DNA from: an uncultured Clostridia bacterium
Lineage (GTDB): Bacteria > Bacillota > Clostridia > UBA1381
Assembly: GCA_944390495.1 (NCBI GenBank)
Contig: CALXQE010000105.1
Coordinates: 1-35,563, forward strand
DNA: 35,563 nt
Reading direction: 5' to 3'
The notes under the pieces are model-generated. The model did no database searches. It was not told where the DNA came from and saw nothing but the letters and a program-made list of their open reading frames with translations. Shown here piece by piece: positions 25,387 through 33,711 of the stretch. Each line of letters opens with the position of its first letter. Position 1 is the first letter of the stretch. A program made the position numbers and the translations under genes.

Positions 25387-28300
25387 ATGAAAGAAAAAAT
25401 CATTTCGTGTGTATTAAGTGCGTCACTGCTTTGTGCGTCCATCGGTACATTGCCGACATACGCAGAAGAAACACCGTATTTTACACATCAAAACGTAGTT
25501 GGTTCACAAACATGCTACGAAGATGATACGGAAGAAAAAACAGTGACCGAGATACCTGACGTTTATCAAGGTATGAGAATAAATCAACCTGTTTTTCGTG
25601 CGTACCTTGGTGCTGATGCAGCTGATACAAGCTATACGGTGGAGCAGTTTTTAAAGGACGGGACTGTATTAAAATCTGAAGAAATTACCGCATCAGCTAA
25701 GGGAGTGCTTGAATTTAACCATGTCAGGAACTGTGAAGCGGTCGAAGTTTTATCAGGTGAAGATGTTGTAGCCTCTCTTGACACAGCTTTAGAATATGTA
25801 AACGGCGTAGCTGTTACGTCAGGTCCGATGTCATATCAAATTTATCAGCGTGATGAAAACGATACATCAGAAATCACTATTAAAGGAAGCATTTCTGATG
25901 CAACAACTGTAAGCGTTGACATTGGCGGCACAGTAGAAGATGCCGTTATTGACGGAAATGAGTTTACATATACAAAAACTCTTAGTACAGGACTTTATGA
26001 TATTACAGTAAAATCTGACAAAGGTGAAGTTGCAAAATATGATAAGGTCGGCGTCGGTGATGTATGGGTTGCGGCAGGTCAGTCTAATATGACTGATATG
26101 GGTGCAATTACAGATAACTTTGACCATGAAACAGATGACCCTATAAACGAAAACATGCACATAATGTATGCGGAAGACTGTACTTGGCACGAAATGTCAC
26201 ACCCTGCAGGTGAGGGCAGATTTTTCAAAACAGGTGTAAGAACTTCACCTGTTACAAGCTTTGCAAGAGAAATTGCAGCAAGCGAAAATGTACCTGTCGG
26301 TATAATCCAGTCATCTGTCGGCGGTACAAATATGTATCAATGGATAACAGGTATACGTGACAGCGATGCAAACAGCGGTTATTTATTTAATGCACTTAAA
26401 TCATGCTTTGATAAAATGCCTTCAACAAATATAAAGGGTATCTTATGGTATCAAGGCTGTAACGATGCAATAAATGAAAATTATGCGTATTCATATAAGA
26501 ACCTTCAACAAAAAATGTTTGATGCGTTCCGTGAATTTTTCGGTGAAAATGTACCGATAATCACAACTCAGCTAAACGACGCAAATCAAGACAGTAATTC
26601 TTCACAAGGATATTATGACGCATGGTCATACGTAAAAGATGTACAGCGTCAAAACGAAACTTTGTATGATAATGTGTACGTTGTAGGTACAGGCGAACTT
26701 GAACTTGGCGACACGATACACAACAGTGCCGCTTCAAATGTAAAGCTTGGCGAAAAGTGGGCAAGATGTGCAAAGGCTGTTGTTTACGGCGATGAGTCAA
26801 TTTCATTTAGACAAGCACAAATTGACACAGCTAAGGTGACAGGTGATAAAGAAATCACTTTGACCTTTAAAGATACTGACGGTCTTAAATTGGCTACCGG
26901 GGTAAAACGCATAGGTATTACAAATGTAAGCGGCGGCGGTGTTAAAATAGAACTTGGTGACCTTACGAAAGAATTTGTTGTACGTAAAGGTGCAAGCAGA
27001 ACAGTTACGGCATCAAATAAGGACAAAGGCACAGAAATGACAATAACAAGTGCCACACTTCAACCTGACGGAAAAACAGTTGTTATTACAACGGAGGAAG
27101 AACTTGCAGGTATAATAGCTGTTGACTGTATGTACGGAAAACGCTTTACACCTACCCTTGTTGATGCTGAAACAAATGAGAGTGTACTGTCTTTTTACAA
27201 TGTAATTGCCGAATACGAAAATCAAATACCTGTAACAGAAGCCATTGAAATACCGGCAACAGATACTGCCGATCTTAACAAAGTAACTAATACAGCGTCT
27301 GACAGTACAATGTATGTAAATTACTACAAAGCAGGCAGTACAGACAATACATCATACGGGCTTGTTAAATTTAATTTAGACAGTATGGACTTTTCAAAAA
27401 TAGTATCTGCAAAATTGGCTGTATACGGAAATGAAATAGAAAAGGACAGAAACGGGGAAATAACAATATCAGATGTTGGTATAGATTGGGATAATACAGC
27501 AGTATTCGGAAATCCGGAATATTCACCAGTTGCCGAAATTACAAAAATAAATTCAAATACAGCAAGTGTATTCCCAACAGGTAACTATTCATCAATCGAC
27601 GTGACAGAATATTTAAGAAATTATGCAGGAAATGAAATAGGTATGGGTATTGCGTCAAATTATGCGTCAGTTGCTACACTTTCAGGCATAAACAGCGATA
27701 ACCCTCCAAAACTTATTATCCAGCCAGGCAAAATGGTAACTCTTACATACACTTGTGACGGACAACCATGTGCCGATATGGAAGTTACAGTTGAGGCAGT
27801 CGGTGCAACAGAATACCAAACAACAAAACATACAACAGATGAAAACGGTAAATTGGTTCTGTATCTTGCAGAAGGAAGCTATAAGGCAGTTACAAAAAAT
27901 GAAATCGGAAAATACAACGCATCAGAAAATACTTTTACCGTTACAGACGGCGACATAACTAATAGTTATGTATTGGAAAAGAACACAGAAGAGCCTCCTG
28001 CACCTGAAGAAAATCCTGTATATACTTTCGGTGATAGTTTTAATCAGATAAAGGAATTTAACACATCTTCATTATCTGAAACAAAAATCGGGGAAACAGG
28101 TTTAAAAATATTAACAAGCAGTACAAATTATAACAATGTTGCAATTATGGATTCATCAACCAAAACAGGTACGGGATATTATCCTCTCGGCACAACACTA
28201 CCTGAAAACGGCTATTATATGTTTATAGGTTCAGGCGGAAACAGCGATGTTTCAGTAACTATAAAGTTTGATAATCCTGTTCCTTCGGGAAAATATGTTA

Positions 28301-29829
28301 AAATAACATATTCAAAACCTACATCAACAAATAACGGCACTAAAAACAGAAGTGCCGGTAATGCCAACACTATGACAATAGGCAAAGAAACAATAGATGT
28401 TCAAGGTACTTGCGATTTTGATAAATGGTATACAACCACAGTAAAACTATCCGAAGAGTTGTCACAAATTGATATTAAGCTTGGTAAATGGAGTTCTACT
28501 GCCATTTCAAAAATAGAAGTTGTAGACTCAGCTGACACATTAGAACTTACTTCACAGGATAACATCAATGAAATGTACATTACTCCTCAAACACAGACAG
28601 TAAAGTATAACGCTAAAGTATACACAAGTGTTACAACAGAAATGGGTAAATCTGATATTATCGCAAAAGGCACAGCGGATGATACGGCACAGGTTACATA
28701 CTCTGTAAGTGAAGCAAACGGTGTGTCAATAGACCAAACAGGCTCCCTCTCTATATTACCGTCAGCTTCTGCCGGAACGGTAATCGTTACGGCAGAATAC
28801 GGCGGTGTTAGTAAATCAGTAACTTTATTACTAAAGGCTTTAGGTAATGCTTCACAGGTCGAAATTTTCGGAGATGAAGTCGTAAAAAGCGGAACTTCAA
28901 AATATACTGCTATTCCTTTAGCTGACGGAGTAGTTATTCCACAGCGTGATACAAATTGGGAAATTGTAGGCGAAACAAACGGTGCGTCAATTAGTGATGA
29001 CGGTACACTCACTGTTCCTGAAAATGCTTCTGACGGAGTGATAACTATTAAGGCTACACTTATAAAATCAGATATGCAGACTGATGAAGTATCAGCTACA
29101 TTCCCCGTGACTATCAGAACTTCCCTATCTGAAAAGTGTCCGTACGATATTAAGGGTGTGCTTTTAAAGAACGGTGAAACAGATATTTCAAATGCGAGCG
29201 GCTTAGACGGAATAATTATTGAAAAAACAGAAAGTGCAGATGGCGAATATGCTGCGGTCGTAAAAGTATTTGATGAAAATAATAAAAAAATTGCTGAAAA
29301 GTCAATTGCCATTCCAGAAGTAGCTGACGGAGTTTCAAGCATTGACTGTGATATGACTTTCACAAAGGCAGCTTTTGCAAAAGTATATATTGCAAAAAAT
29401 TCAGGAGAAGAAAACTATCCTGAAAGTGATAACGAATTTGATATAGTTAAAGTTACTCAAAATGATTCTAATTTTGAAAAAGCAATCATTATGCAGAACT
29501 TAAAAGAAACAAACACAGACGCAAATTTAATAATTGCACAATACGACGGTGATACATTAAGTAAAATTGACATCAAACCTGTAACTCTTAAAAAGGGACA
29601 AAACGAAGTATCATTATCTGAAATTTCAGTAAATACAGCTTCAGCGAAAGTATTTCTTTGGGAAAATTTAAACAACATGAAACCTCTTGCTTATAAAAGC
29701 TGCTACACAGTAACTGTCGGCACAACCGAATATAAAATGGAAAGCGGTGATATTTTATTTGTTCCAAGCCGTTCGCTCCATTCCTTTTCAAAGGAAAATC
29801 AGCCTGACCCGCTTTTTTATAATTTTTAA
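25387..29829 (+). CDS. Giant secreted SGNH-type carbohydrate esterase; 3' end fused in frame to an AraC fragment
   Basis: This probably deacetylates plant or host glycans outside the cell. The family is close to sialate O-acetylesterase (SASA, PF03629). A signal peptide (residues 1-25, ending TYA) and an N-terminal beta-domain precede the esterase domain (~225-460). The nucleophile Ser233 lies in AGQSNM, SSVGGTNMYQW provides the oxyanion region, and D442/H445 lie in DTIH. Next come a DNRLRE-type module (~613-782), a regulatory-like beta-domain (~786-866), a carbohydrate-binding-like module (~878-1051), Ig-like repeats, and the terminal cap ending FLWENLNNMKPL. The natural end should lie near base 29700. 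The last ~43 codons are foreign and match an AraC cupin domain. The ATG at 25387 follows AAGGAGGA. TATAAT at 25350-25355 has no good -35, suggesting activator dependence. Confidence 0.88.
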   Translation: MKEKIISCVLSASLLCASIGTLPTYAEETPYFTHQNVVGSQTCYEDDTEEKTVTEIPDVYQGMRINQPVFRAYLGADAADTSYTVEQFLKDGTVLKSEEITASAKGVLEFNHVRNCEAVEVLSGEDVVASLDTALEYVNGVAVTSGPMSYQIYQRDENDTSEITIKGSISDATTVSVDIGGTVEDAVIDGNEFTYTKTLSTGLYDITVKSDKGEVAKYDKVGVGDVWVAAGQSNMTDMGAITDNFDHETDDPINENMHIMYAEDCTWHEMSHPAGEGRFFKTGVRTSPVTSFAREIAASENVPVGIIQSSVGGTNMYQWITGIRDSDANSGYLFNALKSCFDKMPSTNIKGILWYQGCNDAINENYAYSYKNLQQKMFDAFREFFGENVPIITTQLNDANQDSNSSQGYYDAWSYVKDVQRQNETLYDNVYVVGTGELELGDTIHNSAASNVKLGEKWARCAKAVVYGDESISFRQAQIDTAKVTGDKEITLTFKDTDGLKLATGVKRIGITNVSGGGVKIELGDLTKEFVVRKGASRTVTASNKDKGTEMTITSATLQPDGKTVVITTEEELAGIIAVDCMYGKRFTPTLVDAETNESVLSFYNVIAEYENQIPVTEAIEIPATDTADLNKVTNTASDSTMYVNYYKAGSTDNTSYGLVKFNLDSMDFSKIVSAKLAVYGNEIEKDRNGEITISDVGIDWDNTAVFGNPEYSPVAEITKINSNTASVFPTGNYSSIDVTEYLRNYAGNEIGMGIASNYASVATLSGINSDNPPKLIIQPGKMVTLTYTCDGQPCADMEVTVEAVGATEYQTTKHTTDENGKLVLYLAEGSYKAVTKNEIGKYNASENTFTVTDGDITNSYVLEKNTEEPPAPEENPVYTFGDSFNQIKEFNTSSLSETKIGETGLKILTSSTNYNNVAIMDSSTKTGTGYYPLGTTLPENGYYMFIGSGGNSDVSVTIKFDNPVPSGKYVKITYSKPTSTNNGTKNRSAGNANTMTIGKETIDVQGTCDFDKWYTTTVKLSEELSQIDIKLGKWSSTAISKIEVVDSADTLELTSQDNINEMYITPQTQTVKYNAKVYTSVTTEMGKSDIIAKGTADDTAQVTYSVSEANGVSIDQTGSLSILPSASAGTVIVTAEYGGVSKSVTLLLKALGNASQVEIFGDEVVKSGTSKYTAIPLADGVVIPQRDTNWEIVGETNGASISDDGTLTVPENASDGVITIKATLIKSDMQTDEVSATFPVTIRTSLSEKCPYDIKGVLLKNGETDISNASGLDGIIIEKTESADGEYAAVVKVFDENNKKIAEKSIAIPEVADGVSSIDCDMTFTKAAFAKVYIAKNSGEENYPESDNEFDIVKVTQNDSNFEKAIIMQNLKETNTDANLIIAQYDGDTLSKIDIKPVTLKKGQNEVSLSEISVNTASAKVFLWENLNNMKPLAYKSCYTVTVGTTEYKMESGDILFVPSRSLHSFSKENQPDPLFYNF

Positions 29830-30040
29830 AGCTGAACCTATATATTCAGGCGGCGGTATATACAGAGGACGTTATGATACTGAAATGTTCAATTCACTTA
29901 TAAAGTCAACGGTTCAAATAAAAAATTCTGAAAATCCGAAACTTCATGAGGAACTGAAATCTTCAATCGAATCTCTTATTGAAATTATGGTTGAACAGCC
30001 CGACGGTTTCAGATACCTCGGAATAAGTAAAATATATTAA
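29701..30040 (+). pseudogene. AraC-type regulator fragment (middle of cupin and linker), start-less and frameshifted
   Basis: After base ~29700 the esterase frame encodes an AraC cupin strand set (VTVGTTEYKMESGDILFVPS, then SLHSF), ending at TAA 29827-29829. The same protein continues one frame over, as KAEPIYSGGGIYRGRYD to EQPDGFRYLGISKIY, up to 30040. Moving between frames needs one T fewer in the T5 tract near 29822-29826. No start codon, no first ~35 residues and no helix-turn-helix region exist, so only about 110 residues of a ~280-residue regulator remain. It is a paralogue of, not a copy of, the AraC gene at 24.4 kb. The right break lies between about 30040 and 30084, where a different minus-strand gene remnant starts. 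Confidence 0.8.
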
Positions 30041-30083
30041 ATAATAGGAATCTTATATAAATATAAAACGGAAGTTTTAAAAC

Positions 30084-31483
30084 GTTCTTTCCTTCACCGC
30101 TTATGAACAAATAGTAAAAATCACCAGGAAGTCCGTTTTTGAAAGGATAATATCCACTCTGAGATTTTGTATCTTTATTCATTATTTCAACGTTACTGTA
30201 ATTAGTTGATTTAGAAACTGTTACAGTAGTTGTAATACCTGTATCTAAAATCTCTGTTTCTTCCATTGAACCTGGTAAAAACGGCTTTATCTTTGTGTAT
30301 ACATTGCCGAAATCAAAGTATAATGTAGATGTTACATTAATAACCTTTTCAGCTGTAACCGTATCACTATTATATGTAGCTGAAACTTTTACAGTTACCT
30401 TATCGCCTGCCTGTGCTTCTTCATTTATCGTTACAACTCTGTTGCCGATTGTTCCATTACCTTCTACTTTCCAGTTAAACTCAATATAGGTAATCTCATC
30501 ACCTATATCGTCATAAGCTCTTGCTTTAAACGGCTCTAAAATAAAACCACGTATTCCAGTATCTCTGCCGCCTGTCACTCTTATTTCAGTAAGTTTCGGT
30601 TCAGGTATAGGAACTGGTGTTCCATTAAGCTGTACACTCTTATACTCTTTCCAAGTAGGAGTAGTAAATCCTCCTGCTCCTGTGTAGAAATAAACTTTCA
30701 AATCTTCGTTTTCACCGAAGGCAAGACTTCCAACTTCTGCCGGTGCATTACCGTTAAATGTAACCTATTTAAGACTATCACACATGGAGAATGCCGCACC
30801 CTCTATGTTTTAAACGCTTTACGGTACAACAATTTCTGTTAACTTACTACATCCTTCTGAGATTTCAGACGCATCTTTTGCTTTGCTGTATGAACCGTCA
30901 AAGTTTGTACCTATGAAATACCCCTGTCCATCGTCGTCCCAAAGCACGCCGCAGTCATCCCAGCCTTTTCCGAAAGCAGTTCCGTCAGGTCTTTTTAGTT
31001 CAATTACGTCACTCCACTCGCCGTATATATCCTGAGTTTTTACCATAAAGAACCCTTCGTCAGGTGTACCGAAATTGATATAAAATGTTTTATTTTGTTC
31101 GTTATATGTAAGACAAGGTGCCCATATACCTCTTCCGTATGCTGTTCTATCCATTTGGTCGCAATTAAATCTTTCTCTTATCTGCGAAATGTCGTCTACT
31201 GCCACATTTATTATTTCCCAGTTTACAAGATCTGTTGAATGAAGAATTGTAAGACCCGGTGACAGCTGAAATGTTGACGTAATAAGGTAATAGTCATCTC
31301 CTACTCGTATTAGCCGGGGTCAGAATAATCTCCCGGCAAAAGTGGGTTATTATACGTTCCGTCACCGTTATCTCCCCACGAGCCTATATTATTTTCTCCT
31401 GCATACACATAAGTAAACGCAGACGCTAAGTTTAATACCATACTCATGATAATCACTCCTGCAATAAATTTTGCTTTTTTCAT
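30084..31483 (-). pseudogene. Mosaic surface-protein pseudogene: GH43 N-terminus joined to BspA-type LRR, Ig-like domain and glycan-binding-like module
   Basis: From the ATG at 31481-31483 (AGGAGGAG upstream) the frame gives a signal peptide ending YVYA and the GH43 opening NPLLPGDYSDP with the likely catalytic base Asp. It stops at TAA near 31313. A one-base shift there resumes the family (RVGDDYYLITSTFQLSPG, GIWAPCLTYNE, WDDCGVLWDDDGQGY) down to about 30880. The GH43 fold is only half present. The frame then passes into leucine-rich repeats of the BspA type (GCSKLTEIVVP, VTFNGNAP, FTTPTWKEY) with three in-frame stops (TAA, TAA, TAG between 30740 and 30812). An Ig-like domain follows, then a module homologous to the one at residues 878-960 of the esterase. 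The C-terminal end is missing. Clearly non-functional as one protein. Confidence 0.85.
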
Positions 31484-31648
31484 AATTCTCCTCCTATCAG
31501 CAAATATATTTGAATATCACGATGATAATATATCACATTTTTCTACTTTCATCTTCTCGTTTGGTTTTATGTTTATAACATTTGGAAACATATTTCTTTT
31601 TATATTCAGTATTATGTAAAATCACTTTTTATCACATAAAGTACTATA

Positions 31649-32203
31649 TTATATAATTATCGTTAATACAAGATCGATAATCATTAACAAAATTAAAATA
31701 GCTGCAATTATAGTTTTACTGTTTCCAAGACGTTTTACAGCGTATGAAAGTATAGGCTGCACTATATAAAGAAATAAAGCTCCGCCAAGTCCAAACCGTA
31801 TCGACGGTGACAGTGCTATTCTTCCCTGAAAATTTATGCTGTAATTAATGTATGTCTGCCATGGCCAAGAACCGGTAAAAATTTCACATATATACGAAGT
31901 CACAAGCTCCACTGCTGTTGCGATAAGTGCACATCCCACTATAACTAATGGAATCATCAAAACACGTATTTTAAGTGATTTATTATTTATAAATCTGTAT
32001 ATAGTAAAAATAAACAACAACATACCAAATCCATATACAGGGCAGTATGGTCCAAATAGTACGCCTCGATTTGAAAATCCCCACTTATACACAACTGTTT
32101 CTAAAAAGACTTCATAGCACCAACCAATAACCGAATAAGCAAAAAAATATAGAAAATATTCACTTCCTGCTTCAATAAATTTTGCCATAATCTTATTTTT
32201 CAT
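31649..32203 (-). CDS. Putative ABC-transporter type IV membrane protein (PF06541, CmpB-like)
   Basis: This 184-residue membrane protein has about five helices. It carries the family signature FFAYSVIGWCYEVFLETV near the N-terminus, then GFSNRGVLFGPYCPVYGFG, and the tail RLGNSKTIIAAILILLMIIDL. The family is annotated as an ABC permease, but it lacks the usual EAA loop and no ATPase gene is adjacent, so transport is unproven. The ATG at 32203 is preceded by AGAGGAA. It lies 44 nt downstream of the interrupted response regulator in the same direction, with no terminator between, so it may share that transcript. The stretch 31484-31648 downstream holds the pseudogene's leader and nothing else I can identify. 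Confidence 0.82.
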   Translation of the reverse strand: MKNKIMAKFIEAGSEYFLYFFAYSVIGWCYEVFLETVVYKWGFSNRGVLFGPYCPVYGFGMLLFIFTIYRFINNKSLKIRVLMIPLVIVGCALIATAVELVTSYICEIFTGSWPWQTYINYSINFQGRIALSPSIRFGLGGALFLYIVQPILSYAVKRLGNSKTIIAAILILLMIIDLVLTIII

Positions 32204-32247
32204 TATATCATTCCTCTAAACAATAGTATAAACATTAATACAATAGA

Positions 32248-32580
32248 TTAATTTTCATCTTTTTTAACAAATTCAGTAGGCCACATACCTGTTTCACGTT
32301 TAAATGTCTTTGAAAAATAGTATGCTTCCTTAAATCCTGTCATATCAGCTATTTCTTTTATCATTATATCCGGATTTTCCACAAGTGCCTTCTTCTCCAT
32401 TTTTATACGATATTTTGTTATATATTCACTTGGTGACACACCCTTTTTCTTTTTAAAAATACGACTTATATAACTTGGAACAAAGCCAAATTCCTTTGAC
32501 AGTGTTTCACTTGTAATACTTTTATTATAGTTTTTAACAATATATTCTTCAACATCATCGGCAAACCTTGAATATCTGTC
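32248..32580 (-). pseudogene. Detached AraC-type DNA-binding domain of the response regulator
   Basis: These 110 codons continue the response regulator's frame directly after its TAA at 32581-32583, with no frameshift. They read ADDVEEYIVKNYNKS, then LSKEFGFVPSYISRIFKKKKG and IKEIADMTGFKEAYYFSKTF, ending WPTEFVKKDEN. This is a full pair of helix-turn-helix units. No ribosome site and no start codon lie at the beginning; the first ATG codes for residue 2 of a fragment missing the first helix-turn-helix. It is expressed only if the stop is read through or repaired. Confidence 0.85.
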
Positions 32581-33711
32581 TTAATCAATTTTATTTGATC
32601 TTAGCGTCATAAAGATAGATGCGGTATCCTCCAAAAGTGCCTCATAAGAAGTAAAATCAGCTACCGCTGTTACTATTTCACGTTTTACCGAACTGTTTTT
32701 TCTTTTTAATTTATCAGGATAATTAAGCGTATACGTATCAAGTATAACATTTAAAAGACCTATAACATCCTCCTGTGTCGCCTGACTATCCCGCATTGAA
32801 AACAAAATTCGTCCAAGACTTTCTTTAACTGACTGTTCATTTCCTTTTCTTATTGCAGAAGCAACCAACTCAATATCTTCCTTTGAATAGGGATTTGCCA
32901 TATTATCAAAAGTATCTGTGGGAGCATTACAAGAAATAATCTGTGAATGTCCGAGTATAAGGCGTTTTATAAGCTGTTCACGAAGGACAGGAACACTCTT
33001 TCCTGCATCCTTAAATTTAACTCCTGCCATATACATTATAGTAACAGGTAAAGAACCTTTTAGATTTGATGCAAAATCCTGTACAATAACTTCTTGGCGT
33101 TTAATTGTATCTGTACTTATAACAATTATACGCTCCGTCTGTACATTCGTATTAAAAAACACATACTGCTCAGAAGGAAGAAGTATTTTATTCATTATTT
33201 CATTTATCGTATCATCTGCCCAAAATCTTTCTCCAGGCATAAGTACATCTGAACCACGAAGTAGGTATGTTCCGGCACAGGCAAGCATTACAACGATATA
33301 TTTTTCACCATTTCTTATGGTGCGTACGGAGCTGTTTTTATTAAGCTCTGTCTTAATACGTTCTGTAAGGTTTTTCACCTTATCTTTTGAAACAGGTTTT
33401 AAAATATAATCAAACACCTTGTACTCCAAAGCTTTTCTTGCATATTCAAAATCCTGATATCCACTTAACAGTATAACCATTGTTTCAGGCTTGTTTTTGT
33501 AAATCCACCCTGCAAGTTCAATTCCCGTCATTAACGGCATTTTAATATCGGTTATTACAACGTCAAAATCTTCCTTTTCAAGAATATCTGCCGCCTCTTT
33601 TCCGTTTATACAGCATCTTTCTACTGAAAAATCATCATCTGCATTTTCAACCGCATTTTTCACCGCACGCATAATAGGAGGTTCATCTTCAACTATCAAA
33701 ACTTTAAACAT
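32581..33711 (-). CDS. YesN-type response regulator, truncated by a nonsense codon before its DNA-binding domain
   Basis: This is the receiver half of a two-component regulator of the YesN/AraC type. The receiver domain is intact (residues 1-120): acidic pocket VEDEPPI, phospho-acceptor Asp55 in VVITDIKMPL, LLSGYQDFEYA, and the lysine in YILKPVSK. A ~250-residue middle region with little recognisable signature follows, as usual in this family. Translation ends at TAA 32581-32583 after 376 residues, where ~490 are expected. The remaining 110 codons are present downstream in the same frame. The ATG at 33709-33711 (SD GAGGGGGGG) overlaps the kinase stop by 8 nt, so both are translationally coupled. 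In Bacillus YesMN is linked to the rhamnogalacturonan locus. The truncated product could be phosphorylated but could not bind DNA. Confidence 0.88.
   Translation of the reverse strand: MFKVLIVEDEPPIMRAVKNAVENADDDFSVERCCINGKEAADILEKEDFDVVITDIKMPLMTGIELAGWIYKNKPETMVILLSGYQDFEYARKALEYKVFDYILKPVSKDKVKNLTERIKTELNKNSSVRTIRNGEKYIVVMLACAGTYLLRGSDVLMPGERFWADDTINEIMNKILLPSEQYVFFNTNVQTERIIVISTDTIKRQEVIVQDFASNLKGSLPVTIMYMAGVKFKDAGKSVPVLREQLIKRLILGHSQIISCNAPTDTFDNMANPYSKEDIELVASAIRKGNEQSVKESLGRILFSMRDSQATQEDVIGLLNVILDTYTLNYPDKLKRKNSSVKREIVTAVADFTSYEALLEDTASIFMTLRSNKID

Noticed and set aside
28587..29363. 258-codon minus-strand frame inside the esterase gene
   Set aside because: It overlaps a well-supported gene completely, and has no ribosome site or domain.
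30009..30083. 3' tail of the minus-strand pseudogene frame (hydrophobic, IYIRFLLFNIFYLF)
   Set aside because: It lies opposite the AraC fragment and beyond the point where module homology ends, so it is out-of-context readthrough rather than a membrane segment.
30700..30880. Diversity-generating retroelement variable region
   Set aside because: No template repeat and no reverse transcriptase are seen. The changes include stops and frameshifts, which fit decay.
30740..32583. Alternative genetic code (TAA/TAG read as an amino acid) to explain the in-frame stops
   Set aside because: All intact genes in the window end in ordinary stops and show no internal ones. The stops are limited to one decaying stretch with frameshifts.
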